DNA from: Prostheceraeus crozeri
Taxonomy: Eukaryota; Platyhelminthes; Polycladida; Euryleptidae
Direction of reading: 5' to 3'
Assembly: GCA_907163375.1 (NCBI GenBank)
Contig: CAJQUW010012538.1
Span: forward strand, 330,979-394,978
Length of the DNA stretch: 64,000 bases
Positions 1 to 9,239 of the stretch are shown in pieces. The translations under genes and the position numbers were made by a program. The notes beneath the pieces were generated by a model. It had not been told where the DNA came from. It searched no databases and saw only the letters and a list, made by a program, of their open reading frames with translations. Each line of letters opens with the position of its first letter. Within the stretch, counting starts at the first letter, position 1.

Positions 1-2
1 AC

Positions 3-1688
3 GATTACACAATGAAGTATCTACAGATAGATGTGTTAATACTAGCTGATCTATTTGAAAACTTTCGTGATATGTGTATTGAATATTACGGAATAGATCC
101 ATGTTATTGCTATTCTACACCAGGTTTAACATGGTTAGCAGGATCAAAACATACTGGTGTTCAAGCCGATGGCTCTAGGACAAAGCCCGTTCAACTTAAA
201 TATTATAAAGAAAGTTCTTACGATAAATTGCTATTTTTTGAATCTGGAATTAGAGGTGGAGTTTCATCAGTTTTAGGTAATAGATATGTTAAATGTTACA
301 ATAAGAAAGTGAATCCTGATACTTATGGAATAATGAAACCTTTGTCACCAGAGGAGAAAGAAAAGATATTAGAAATTTTTCGAACGAAACGAGAAGGAGT
401 AGAACGTGAAAATGCAATTGATGAGTTTATGAGAGAGAACTATTTGTTATATTATGATTTTAATAGTTTATATGCTTCTTGTATGATACAAGAATTGCCT
501 ACAGGTGAGATGGAGTGGTGTGACAAATTAGTTTATGAACGTACTGTTGAAGATGGATATGGATATGTGTATGAAGTTGACTTAAAGTACCCTGATGAAC
601 TAAAAGATACGACAAAGTATTTCCCGTTCTGTCCTGAAAATAAAGTACCTAATATGGACGACTTTACAGATTATCAAAAGACCATAATCCCCCCAAAGTA
701 CAGACCAACCAAGAAACTCATGTTAACTCAAAGTGATAAAGAAAAATATGTTATTGAAGGAAGGATGTTAGATTGGTATTTAGATCATGGAATGATTCTC
801 ACTAAAATTCACCGAAAATTAGTATATAAGAAATCAAAGTGGTTAAAAAATTATATAGAATTTAATATAGAGAAACGTAAAATAGCTAAGAGAAATAAAG
901 ATAACTTTGGTAACGTATTCTTTAAATTAATGAATAACGCATTTTATGGAAAGACTTTAGAGAATGTACGTAACAGACAAAACATAGAAATAGTTTATAA
1001 TAAAGATCGTTTCCAAAATTTAACTAGGAAACCAACATACAAAAGAACTACTAGATTTAGTGATAACCTATGTGCTGTTCATCTAAGAAGAAGCATTGTA
1101 AAACATGACAAGTTTAATTTTATAGGATTCACTATATTAGAACTAGCTAAACTATTTATGTACAATTTTATATATGATCATTTAGCACCTGCTTATGGTG
1201 AAAACTATAAACTTCACTTCAGTGATACGGATTCTGTTTTCTTAGAATTAACAATACCATACAATTCATCACTTGATAAAGAAATAGATAAAATAAAAGA
1301 TATAATTCATCCTTCTGATTTATGTAAAGTAAAAGATGAACTAGAAGGAAATGAGGAGTACATAACAGAAGCTGTATTTCTTAAATCTAAATGTTACTGT
1401 TATGATACAACTAGTAATATTAGGACATCGGAGATGTCTTCCAGGGCTTCGCCCGTTAAAACACATAAAACATTAAAAGGTATTTCAAAGGCATCGGTGG
1501 CTAACCAAATAACATTTCAAGATTATAAGAATGCATTATTTAATAATGAAATAAAAGCAGCATGTAATTATAGACTTAATTCAAGGAAACATAAAATGTA
1601 TTTAAAAGAGGAACATAAATTGGCATTAGACCCATTTGATGATAAAAGAAAAATTTTGCCTGATGGAATTACTACTTTACCTTTTTAA
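3..1688 (+). CDS. Protein-primed family-B DNA polymerase (pPolB), C-terminal part
   Basis: The frame is open from the window edge, so the methionine at 12 is internal and the exonuclease domain lies mostly outside. Polymerase motif A (YYDFNSLYAS) is near residue 148 counted from that methionine, motif B (NNAFYGKTLENV) near 307, and motif C (FSDTDS) near 403 with its paired catalytic aspartates. These are the palm motifs of the DNA polymerases that replicate Polintons, adenoviruses and linear plasmids from a terminal protein. The order and spacing match the family. A short GC-rich insert near residue 475 (TSEMSSRASP) differs in base composition from the AT-rich rest. The gene converges on the ATPase gene, with a hairpin between the two stops. 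Confidence 0.9.
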   Translation, partial: DYTMKYLQIDVLILADLFENFRDMCIEYYGIDPCYCYSTPGLTWLAGSKHTGVQADGSRTKPVQLKYYKESSYDKLLFFESGIRGGVSSVLGNRYVKCYNKKVNPDTYGIMKPLSPEEKEKILEIFRTKREGVERENAIDEFMRENYLLYYDFNSLYASCMIQELPTGEMEWCDKLVYERTVEDGYGYVYEVDLKYPDELKDTTKYFPFCPENKVPNMDDFTDYQKTIIPPKYRPTKKLMLTQSDKEKYVIEGRMLDWYLDHGMILTKIHRKLVYKKSKWLKNYIEFNIEKRKIAKRNKDNFGNVFFKLMNNAFYGKTLENVRNRQNIEIVYNKDRFQNLTRKPTYKRTTRFSDNLCAVHLRRSIVKHDKFNFIGFTILELAKLFMYNFIYDHLAPAYGENYKLHFSDTDSVFLELTIPYNSSLDKEIDKIKDIIHPSDLCKVKDELEGNEEYITEAVFLKSKCYCYDTTSNIRTSEMSSRASPVKTHKTLKGISKASVANQITFQDYKNALFNNEIKAACNYRLNSRKHKMYLKEEHKLALDPFDDKRKILPDGITTLPF

Positions 1689-1702
1689 TTTCTTTAACAT
1701 CT

Positions 1703-1737
1703 AGTCGGGGCAAAGCCCCTCGAGGCGAAGTCTAGTC
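1703..1737. terminator. Hairpin between convergent element genes
   Basis: The 43-bp gap between the polymerase stop (1686-1688) and the ATPase stop (1732-1734, - strand) holds a GC-rich hairpin, GGGGC-AAA-GCCCC at 1707-1719, flanked by short imperfect complementary stretches in an otherwise AT-rich region. Its position suits a shared transcript end or RNA-stability structure. That role is inference. Confidence 0.4.
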
Positions 1738-2508
1738 AGAGAACAAATGTTCTATAACTCTATCATGTACTTTTTTATCAATATTGACTGTGATGAAACC
1801 ATAGTCGTTTGCCCAAACATTGTTACACGATTGTTTAAATTCATCTTTATCTCTTATACATAAGTCTCTTAACAAATCACTTAGGTTTCTTTGGTTGATT
1901 TCGAAAAGCATAAAAATATTAGCATTCTTTCTAATAACACTTCCATCTAATGAATACATACTTTGTGTCAAATAAAAGACACTACAGTTATTGTGTCTAC
2001 CTCTTGTAAAATAATTTCTCTGGACTGCCTGATTTCTGTCATTAACACAATCATCAAACACCACACAATGTTTTTTCGTTTTATTTAGTTTACTAGGATC
2101 TTGCATATTGCCACTATCATCTATTAATTGTATCGATATGTGTTTATTTTTATTGGGTTCTACTAGTTGTTTAGTTTTCGCTGCTTCTTCACACCAGGAA
2201 CTTATTTCTTCTTCATACTCCGATTTTTCATATTCTTCAAACAGTGAAGCTATAGCTGATTTTGTAAGATTGTTTTCAAAACCATATTTCAAAAATTGAT
2301 AAATAGGTTGTTCTGCTGTTGTTGTATAAATGATAAGATTGTTATAATCCAAAAATTTGGGTGTCGTGAGAATTTTAAATAATAGATATGTTTTTCCACA
2401 ACCTGATCTTCCACAAATAACTGATAAAACTTTATTTGACAAGTTATGATGATGATTGAATTTCACTTTCTTGTTTAGTGGATATTTTTCACAACTGCTT
2501 TCACTCAT
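1732..2508 (-). CDS. A32-like (FtsK/HerA) packaging ATPase of the Polinton-like element
   Basis: The 258-residue frame carries a Walker A loop, GRSGCGKT, at residues 33-40 and a Walker B strand, HCVVFDDC, at 147-154. A conserved TRGRHNNCSVFYLTQS stretch follows, typical of the sensor region of virion-packaging ATPases in Polintons and poxvirus A32. The expected role is moving element DNA into a capsid. It converges on the polymerase gene and is followed upstream on the same strand by three further genes at short spacing (about 20 bp to the next). The frame looks whole. The assignment rests on motifs and neighbourhood. Confidence 0.85.
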   Translation of the reverse strand: MSESSCEKYPLNKKVKFNHHHNLSNKVLSVICGRSGCGKTYLLFKILTTPKFLDYNNLIIYTTTAEQPIYQFLKYGFENNLTKSAIASLFEEYEKSEYEEEISSWCEEAAKTKQLVEPNKNKHISIQLIDDSGNMQDPSKLNKTKKHCVVFDDCVNDRNQAVQRNYFTRGRHNNCSVFYLTQSMYSLDGSVIRKNANIFMLFEINQRNLSDLLRDLCIRDKDEFKQSCNNVWANDYGFITVNIDKKVHDRVIEHLFSD

Positions 2509-2529
2509 TTTTAAATCAATATTTTTTAA

Positions 2530-3318
2530 TTATACCTCCCGAACCAAAAGATCTATCATAATTTCTTCGCCTCCAAAATTTATTTCCTTTCCTTTCTCAT
2601 CTGTTATTCTAATTGTAATTGAATTAATTGTTTTTCTTGTAACAGGGAAATATATTAATGATTTTGGGATTACATTCAAACTGTAACCAATCGGAACTGT
2701 AAATGCTGGATAACTGAAGATATTATTTGACAGCTTTCCATTAACATAACCACCTTCTATAATATCACATTGAACGTTGATTGAATTTATTTCAGTTACT
2801 TTAGGTATATTTTCACTTATATGAAAACCTTGTGTATAGAGTTTCTTTTTAAATCCTAATAGTCTTGATAAAGATTTGTCAATATTAAAATCAACTTGAT
2901 GATCTTCATCTAAAGTAAGAGAAAATTTATTTACTGCTGGTTCAACTGCGAAATGTAATTGTTTCTTGTCTTTAAATTGAATGCCTAAATGTCTTTTTAT
3001 TTCATTGGAAATCGATTCAACTTCATAAGATCCAGGAAGAAAAGTTAATTCTTTCCAAGTTTTACCTTGATCATTAGAATATTTAAATCGGTCATTTACA
3101 TCTTTGATAATATTTTGTATAGTGTTAAATGTTGAAAAACTAGTTAGTGCTACTTCATAATGTTTGTCTTGTTCTAAGTGAATAATAGGATCTAAATTAC
3201 AGGTATGGGTTGAAGTAGTTGTTATAAATTTTAATGTCGTACTAAATTTTGATGAGGTTAAAATCTCGGTTAAATTTTCTAAATGCTTATTAATTTTTTC
3301 TAGTTCTGCCGAAGACAT
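2530..3318 (-). CDS. Conserved protein of Polinton-like elements, possibly virion structural
   Basis: This 262-residue frame begins with a short predicted helix (residues 1-25), then runs mostly beta-strand-like. It contains phrases that I recall in proteins encoded beside pPolB and A32 genes in cnidarian and other invertebrate genomes: HYEVALTSFSTFNTI near 53-68 and GSYEVESISNEIKRHLG near 95-112. No enzyme motif is visible. The beta-rich composition and the position beside the ATPase make a minor capsid or penton-type role possible, but this is inference. It lies 21 bp from the ATPase start and 2 bp from the next gene upstream, so the three could share a transcript or closely spaced promoters. 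Confidence 0.6.
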   Translation of the reverse strand: MSSAELEKINKHLENLTEILTSSKFSTTLKFITTTSTHTCNLDPIIHLEQDKHYEVALTSFSTFNTIQNIIKDVNDRFKYSNDQGKTWKELTFLPGSYEVESISNEIKRHLGIQFKDKKQLHFAVEPAVNKFSLTLDEDHQVDFNIDKSLSRLLGFKKKLYTQGFHISENIPKVTEINSINVQCDIIEGGYVNGKLSNNIFSYPAFTVPIGYSLNVIPKSLIYFPVTRKTINSITIRITDEKGKEINFGGEEIMIDLLVREV

Positions 3319-3320
3319 TT

Positions 3321-4118
3321 TTAACTAGATAATTTAGATAAATTTTGATAGTCTTCTTCACTTATAATTTTCTTTTCTAATAGTCTTTTTAAGATTGCAT
3401 GTATTTCGTTAAAGCTAGAGTTATGTCCTTCATTTCTCGCAGCTAATAAAATCTGTAATCTATTCACTAATTCTTGTGGATCATCGGGGAGGAAAACCGT
3501 TGTCACTTTTAGTCCTGTTCCTGTTTTTGGGTAACTAGACGGTGTTGAATAACCAGTTCTTGCTGGCGAAGCAGCTGTTAATATTGGTATCTTTGTTCCT
3601 GTTTTACTGGTACTAGACGTTTTGGATAATAAGTCATTCAAAGTTGTATAACGCTTAAGAGTTTTTACAGTTCCAACCTTATCTAACATAGTTTTGTATT
3701 TCAGTAGATCATCAGTATGATAGTTATCTAACTTCGCTCCTCTTAATAAATCCACGAAATTTCTGTCTAAACTGAAAGCTGCTTTGTCTGGTGTAAAAAT
3801 TAAACTTTCTTTAGTATTTATAAATAATTCTTTTCCACCTAAGTAAAATCTAAGAGATGGCTTTCCATCTATAAATGAAGTAGAATGTTCAAAGAGCATA
3901 GATTTGGGTAATTTCTTTTCTATGTTTGCTTCTAACAAACCATAATCATCCATGATGGTTTTCTGCACTGGATCCGCGATATCAATTCGTTTATCATGAA
4001 CTGCAAGTTCTTTCTCAAGAATTTTGAGTGGTGCAATAGTTTTTTCAAAATCAGTTTTCACTTGTTCAGTTAGGTGCATTTTTTCTAACATATCAGATTG
4101 TACGCCAGCTTGTAGCAT
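3321..4118 (-). CDS. Polinton-like element protein of unknown function
   Basis: A 265-residue frame, lysine-rich, with an N-terminal coiled-coil-like segment (about residues 8-45) and a Ser/Thr/Pro-rich linker (about 165-205) joining two folded-looking parts. I recognise no enzyme motif. A stretch around residues 85-150 (LRFYLGGKELF, then DLLRGAKLDNY) resembles a protein often found next to the preceding gene in such elements, which supports an element-encoded rather than host origin. A virion or core role is only inferred. The frame looks whole and almost touches the gene at 2530-3318. Confidence 0.55.
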   Translation of the reverse strand: MLQAGVQSDMLEKMHLTEQVKTDFEKTIAPLKILEKELAVHDKRIDIADPVQKTIMDDYGLLEANIEKKLPKSMLFEHSTSFIDGKPSLRFYLGGKELFINTKESLIFTPDKAAFSLDRNFVDLLRGAKLDNYHTDDLLKYKTMLDKVGTVKTLKRYTTLNDLLSKTSSTSKTGTKIPILTAASPARTGYSTPSSYPKTGTGLKVTTVFLPDDPQELVNRLQILLAARNEGHNSSFNEIHAILKRLLEKKIISEEDYQNLSKLSS

Positions 4119-4295
4119 TCAATATTGTCTATGTTTTTTCTTCATAATATTTTTCTGTTTTATTAATTCGTCTAGTTGTTTTATTTTTGCCTCATTTGTG
4201 TTCATTATTTTATAAGATAATATTTGAATTTTGTGGTAGCATAGAAGTGCAGCAAAAACACTGCACCAAAGGTGCTGAGACTTGAAGAGACAATT

Positions 4296-4895
4296 TTACT
4301 GATGTTCTAACGTTTTTAATAAAGTTCTTATTTCTTCTAAAAAAGCTTCATTGTTTACTTTGTCTTGAGGTTTAACAGGAATTTTAGTTGCTTCTCTAGC
4401 TATTTGATCAAATTTTTCAATCTCATCTAACGTAATAACATTGTCATCACACACTCTCTGGAAGTAGTAATGTAGTTTATCATATACTTCTTTGACATGT
4501 GCATGTTTCTTAGTTAAGGATTTTCGTTTCTTAGACATTACAGATTTATCTATCACTGTTGCAAGTGACGTTGTGAAGACACCTGTGCCTGTCAAAACAG
4601 TAGCGACAACAGGAATTGTAAGAACGCCAGATGAAATGACAATAGTGAGAGCGCCTAAAGAAATTGTTAAACATATACCAACGCCTTGTGTCACATTCTT
4701 AGCTATCGTCCATCGTTTTCTTAATTTATTATAATGTTCTAGTTTAAGTAATAATTGGGCTTCCTTATCTTTCATGTACCTGACTCTATCTTTGTGTTTT
4801 GCTATATCCATTTCATATGATAATGAAGGATATAAGGGGGCTGATGGTTCTTTTGTTTTTTCATCTTCCATTTTTAAATGAATATTTTTGTTCAT
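4296..4895 (-). CDS. Polinton-like element membrane protein of unknown function
   Basis: The 199-residue frame has a charged, coiled-coil-like segment (residues 30-65), then a long hydrophobic region rich in glycine, valine and threonine (about 71-115) that reads as two membrane segments. A basic helix and a charged C-terminal part follow. The layout helix-membrane-helix recalls small membrane-active proteins of double-stranded DNA elements, but I cannot name a family. A 178-bp gap separates it from the next gene downstream; it is the outermost gene before the 51-bp tandem repeats. The first methionine is at 4895, with a second at residue 9. Confidence 0.5.
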   Translation of the reverse strand: MNKNIHLKMEDEKTKEPSAPLYPSLSYEMDIAKHKDRVRYMKDKEAQLLLKLEHYNKLRKRWTIAKNVTQGVGICLTISLGALTIVISSGVLTIPVVATVLTGTGVFTTSLATVIDKSVMSKKRKSLTKKHAHVKEVYDKLHYYFQRVCDDNVITLDEIEKFDQIAREATKIPVKPQDKVNNEAFLEEIRTLLKTLEHQ

Positions 4896-4908
4896 GGGTC
4901 ATACTTTA

Positions 4909-5030
4909 AGGTACTTTCCTATTTTGTATCTATTTTAGCCCGTGAATTGGTGATTTTAGAGGTACTTTCCTATTTTATATCTATTTAGTCCGTAAATTAG
5001 TGATTTTAGAGGTAGTTTCCTATTTTTGTA
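4909..5030. repeat. 51-bp tandem repeat at the edge of the Polinton-like element
   Basis: About 2.4 units begin at 4909, 4960 and 5010, each starting AGGTACTTTCC or a close variant and containing TCTATTTTAG and GAATT-GTGATTTTAG. The array lies just upstream of the outermost - strand gene. It may be a promoter-proximal or subterminal repeat of the element. From 5031 to 5592 I see only T-rich, unremarkable DNA. Confidence 0.7.
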
Positions 5031-5592
5031 TTTTTTTTATTTTTGCATCTATTTTGACTGTTTTTTTATAAATTTCAGGGGGTCCCTATTTTTTTTTTCT
5101 TACTTGTCCTGGTCCGTCCAAAAATACACTACTGACAGATGATTGACTGCTTGATTTCAAGGTCGGGAATATCACCGGTCGGCGGTCGAGCCACGCGCAA
5201 GTATGCAAGGTTGGAAATAAGCGAAAAGGAAATAAGGTTGGAAAAAAGCCATGCCACGTTTAGTGAGTCAACAAGGCAGCAAGTCGCCTGATGGTACATC
5301 GCTCGGTAAATCACATGACAATGCAGACTCGGTCCCACGCATTCAAACCAATTTTTCCACTGCAGAAAGTCTTTTCCATTTTGATTTCGGATCACTTCAT
5401 CACTGAGTTGGGACGAAAATATGGGCAGATAATTCACATACGAGTATAGAAAGAAAAATATTATACGAGTGGAAACGTAAATTGCGCCTCACTAATGCGC
5501 AATTAATGAATAGCTATTGTATTTTGGAGTAATAAGTTAGAAGAAAGAAAAATACATTTTTGACATCACGTGTTTTTTTACACAACGTGGAT

Positions 5593-5795
5593 TACCAAGG
5601 CTGGCCAAAAGTGTCCAGCCAATTAATTTTTTTAATTATAAGAGCATAGAACAGATCATTTAAAAGCAAAAACAAGTCTAGTTGAAACTTCATTCGAAAA
5701 CCTTTAAACATGGAACAGCTTGATATTTGAAACCCTCTACTAAAAGAGTGGCGCATTGTTAAAAAGTGAGTGGACAAAAATGGCCAGCCTTGGTA
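5593..5795. mobile_element. MITE with TA-flanked terminal inverted repeats
   Basis: Ends read TACCAAGGCTGGCCA at 5593 and, inverted, TGGCCAGCCTTGGTA ending at 5795. A further matching TGTCCA block lies a few bases in on both sides. The TA at each end fits a Tc1/mariner-type 2-bp target duplication, giving an element body of about 199 bp. The open frame inside has no coding look. Confidence 0.65.
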
Positions 5796-6055
5796 CGGTA
5801 CGTGTTTTCCATTCATTGGAAATATGCGTTTCTGATATTCTGACATGTCGCAACAAACAGTTTCATTTTTAAATCTTGAAAACTTACGACTTGAAGAGGG
5901 ACATCCCGCATATTTCCCGTACGTCCCACCAATTTTCGTCTACCAATAGACTCAATTTAGGGGTTCTTTTGAAAAGTTATTATATTCATCTTTATTATTA
6001 TTATTATTATATTCATTATTATATAATTATCTGAAAAATTATTATTATATTCATA

Positions 6056-6487
6056 TTATGCGTTTTTCATCAACATGATTGAGTGCAATCCAACTTTCAT
6101 AAGCTCAACGGCAGATTTCACAGATCCGAACCAGGAATCTGCGATGATTGTTCTCCCACTTGCTTGCACTTCTATTGTCAGACAAAGTATCCGTTGCTGT
6201 ATAATCACCGTAGGCCTACTCAGAGACGTGATTCTTTTCTCCCAGTTTCCCCTTGCCTTCATTCTATTCGATTCGGACAACTATGTCAATACGAGTGTTG
6301 CCACTGGTCTAGGATTTCGCATTATTTTCACCTTCCCAGTTAAGTTTCTATGGAAAGATTTCATCATACTTTCGTCGAGATATAGATGATCTCCAGGGCA
6401 CATAGCTTTCATGAAAGCTTTCATGCACTGACTCAGGAAAATGGAAGATTTGCTTGTCTGGGTCATTTGCACTTGAAAACTTAGCAT
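6056..6487 (-). pseudogene. piggyBac-family transposase remnant
   Basis: Read on the - strand, two adjacent pieces in one frame resemble the central catalytic region of piggyBac transposases (DDE_Tnp_1_7). The first has GDHLYLDESMMKSFHRN followed by KIMRNPRPVATLVLT; the second has GRTIIADSWFGSVKSAVELM. The DES and ADSWFGS blocks carry two of the expected acidic residues. An in-frame TAG at the junction near 6281 separates the pieces, and N- and C-terminal parts are missing, so this is a broken internal fragment of about 140 residues. No TTAA-flanked ends were identified. The stretch from 6488 to 7039 holds nothing I can name. Confidence 0.7.
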
Positions 6488-7041
6488 ATCTACGAGCGTC
6501 GATCACATGAAGTTAGTCAATGTGGGTCTTTCACAGATGATATGCGGCTATTTAGATATTTATGAAAAGTACTTAATTTTAAGAACTTTTTCATTGTAAT
6601 AAATATTCAATCCTGTACAATTTGATATTCAATATTTATCGCTATTTTTCTCACAGTGAAATGAAGACTCACAGTGATATCAGAAAATTGTAGCGAATCT
6701 GCATCGAATTTTAAAAAACTATCTATATGATGATCAGAAACTTGACGTCTATTTGTTATAGTTCCTAAAACATTTTGAAATTACTACAGTAACCAATAAG
6801 CCAGAGGCACTAATGACACGCCTATCAAATAGACGGGACCCTTATTGTGACTTATGAATATCTAAGTATTTATTCAAAACTTATTGCAAGCAGAATTTCC
6901 ACGTTGATAACAGTGATGCTTTTAACTAAAAAGTGCAACGACGAAACATATTGACATCTTTTAAATTTCATCATTAGGGGACTCACCTCAGCTACATTTC
7001 TGTGAAAGATCATCACCTTGAGAGCATCAGCTTTCAAAATA

Positions 7042-8826
7042 CAGGGTGTGCCACAATTCCGGCAAAATTTAAAATGAATTTTACGCTAACTGAAATTCGT
7101 CTATTCTACTCTCAATCATGTTTTTTATTGAGCACTATGAATGGGGTTTTGTAATCATCCATTTTTATTTAGCTACGGTCAGTATCTAAAACTCGGAGCA
7201 ATCTTCAAAGACAACATAAAAAATGTACTATAATTTCTCCATATAAATACGTAACCCATGTTTTCCTCCATTTTATCACTAAACAATTAAAAGAATTATC
7301 ATTCACATTCTATTCTTTCTCGTTACATGCGAACGTGTGATTTCTAGTTGTCATTTCTACTGGGAGGATAAGTCAGAAGTCTATGCTTTTGTGTGAATTG
7401 TGCTTAATCACATGATCGAATTCAAATCAGTCTTAATGACAACATTATCATTTGCGATGGAATTGCAAGACAAGATTGACGTTGTTCGTTTTTACTTCTC
7501 GGCATCATGCAGTGCCACAGCCGCGTTACGATTGTTTAAAAAGGAGCGCAATCTTCGTAATGACCCGTTTGATACCAGGACAATACAAAGAATTGTGAAT
7601 CGCTTTCTGGAAACCGGCTCGGTGGCTGACCATGCACGTAGTGGAAGACCTGGTCCATCTGAAGAGGCGATTGAAGCTGTGGACACGGCCAGGGAAAGGA
7701 TTCAAAATTCTGCAGCTCTTGGAAACTCATCGACACGAAGGATTTCCAATGAAGTTGGCATTCCGAAAACAACGGTTCACCGTGTTCTCAGAAGAAAACT
7801 GAATTTGTATCCATACAAAATGCACTGTGGTCAAGCTCTTTCACAAGAACAACAGGAAAGGAGAGTGCAGTTTGCGGAGTGGCTTTTAGATAACGATGGA
7901 CATTTGGAGGACATTATTTGGAGTGACGAGGCCCACTTCGAGTTGCATGGTAGTGTCAATCGCCATAATTGTATCATCTGGGGTTCTCAGAGGCCTGACC
8001 AAGTCATCGAGGAACCACTTCATTCTGCCAGAGTGACAGTTTGGATGGGGTTTTCAGGAATTTTGCGGTTGAGACCATTTTTCTTCGGCGATACCGTGAC
8101 AGGTCTGCGATATCGTGACATGCTTCGTGATCACGTTTGGCCTCAAATTGTTGCAAAGCGCAAGAAAACCTCCGCAATCTTCATGCAAGACGGTGCTCCA
8201 CCACATATCAAGACTGAGGTGGTGGATCTTCTTCGGAACACGTTTGGTGAGAACCGTGTTATCAATCGCGGCTTCAAGAATTTCTGGCCTGCAAATTCTC
8301 CGGACCTCAATCCCCTGGACTTTTATCTTTGGGGTCGATTGCGTGACGATGTCTACTCACAGGGGACACCATCCAACAAAGACGAATTGAAAGAAAGGAT
8401 CGAAAACGCCATCAAGTCCATCACACAGGAAGAACTTCTTTCTGCTGTGTGTGGTGTCTTGGACAGATGTCTGTTGCTACGTGAAACTGGTGGTGGACAT
8501 TTTGATCATTTTCTTTAACGTTCGCATATATGTATGTAATGAGAATAATAAAATGATAGATTACGATCATAATTCTTTTAATTGTTTAGTGATAAAATGG
8601 AGGAAAACATGGGTTACGTATTTATATGGAGAAATTATAGTACATTTTTTATGTTGTCTTTGAAGATTGCTCCGAGTTTTAGATACTGACCGTAGCTAAA
8701 TAAAAATGGATGATTACAAAACCCCATTCATAGTGCTCAATAAAAAACATGATTGAGAGTAGAATAGACGAATTTCAGTTAGCGTAAAATTCATTTTAAA
8801 TTTTGCCGGAATTGTGGCACACCCTG
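7042..8826. mobile_element. Mariner-like (DD37D) transposon with 258-bp inverted repeats
   Basis: The element starts CAGGGTGTGCCACAATTCC at 7042 and ends with its inverse at 8826. It is flanked on both sides by TA (7040-7041 and 8827-8828), the target duplication of Tc1/mariner elements. The inverted repeats extend from 7042 to about 7299 and from about 8569 to 8826 and look nearly identical by eye, far longer than the roughly 30 bp of classic mariners. One open transposase gene lies between. Intact ends and coding frame imply a recent insertion. Confidence 0.93.
7400..8518 (+). CDS. Mariner/maT-like transposase, apparently intact
   Basis: Cut-and-paste transposase of the IS630-Tc1-mariner superfamily. 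The 372-residue frame has an N-terminal helix-turn-helix region (about 20-100, including SATAALRLFKKERN and the basic GRPGPSEEA linker). The DDE/D catalytic core follows: first aspartate in IWSDEAHF (D176), second in FMQDGAPPH (D264), third in NSPDLNPLDFYLWG (D302). I count 37 residues between the second and third, so the triad is DD37D, as in the maT group rather than classic DD34D mariners. The first ATG is at 7400, but a start at 7457 (MELQDKIDVV) would give a more usual N-terminus. The gene sits between long inverted repeats and may be functional. Confidence 0.92.
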   Translation: MLNHMIEFKSVLMTTLSFAMELQDKIDVVRFYFSASCSATAALRLFKKERNLRNDPFDTRTIQRIVNRFLETGSVADHARSGRPGPSEEAIEAVDTARERIQNSAALGNSSTRRISNEVGIPKTTVHRVLRRKLNLYPYKMHCGQALSQEQQERRVQFAEWLLDNDGHLEDIIWSDEAHFELHGSVNRHNCIIWGSQRPDQVIEEPLHSARVTVWMGFSGILRLRPFFFGDTVTGLRYRDMLRDHVWPQIVAKRKKTSAIFMQDGAPPHIKTEVVDLLRNTFGENRVINRGFKNFWPANSPDLNPLDFYLWGRLRDDVYSQGTPSNKDELKERIENAIKSITQEELLSAVCGVLDRCLLLRETGGGHFDHFL

Positions 8827-8828
8827 TA

Positions 8829-9239
8829 TATCGATTTATGCATTTTATGCATGGAAAGATAGTTCAGCTTTTTGCTCCAATGAATAGTTTCCGGTGACGA
8901 AGTGGAGCTATAAACCTGAGATTGAGATGATTACAACTTCACGCATCACGTGTCACATCACCTGGCTTAAAACAGCTGCCTTGAAGGTCTTCTCACACTT
9001 TGAAAGACTTGAATTTGGCAAAAAAGTGCTTAATTTTAAGCATTTTTACCATAAAAATGTGACGGTCAAATTATCATTGAGTTAGTCACAAGTCCTTTGA
9101 ATTCAATTGCTTGTAGAACTATACTGCCTGACATAAGAAAATGCTCCACTCAAATATATGAACTTTATTCCACTCACACTCATGAATTATAAGATAACAT
9201 TTTATATAAAACATTATATTTGAATAAATGGGAGACATT
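8829..9239. other. Stretch with no recognisable gene
   Basis: AT-rich DNA between the mariner element and the decayed Tc1 transposase. Short open frames show no family features, and I found no repeat ends. Confidence 0.5.

Larger units (their letters stand above)
1..5030. mobile_element. Polinton/Maverick-like element, right part, cut by window edge
   Basis: Five long open frames with hallmark genes of protein-primed, capsid-bearing DNA elements sit together: a family-B DNA polymerase on the + strand and, convergent to it, an A32-type packaging ATPase followed by three further genes on the - strand. The gene set and the convergent layout fit Polintons/Mavericks or the related adintovirus-type elements. 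The visible frames look whole, so this copy appears young, but the left end lies outside the window, so completeness cannot be judged. No integrase, protease or recognisable major capsid gene is visible here. The right boundary is uncertain; the last structure I assign to it is the 51-bp tandem repeat at 4909-5030. Confidence 0.75.

Noticed and set aside
5592-5846. 84-residue - strand frame
   Set aside because: It lies almost entirely inside the TA-flanked MITE and has no protein-like pattern.
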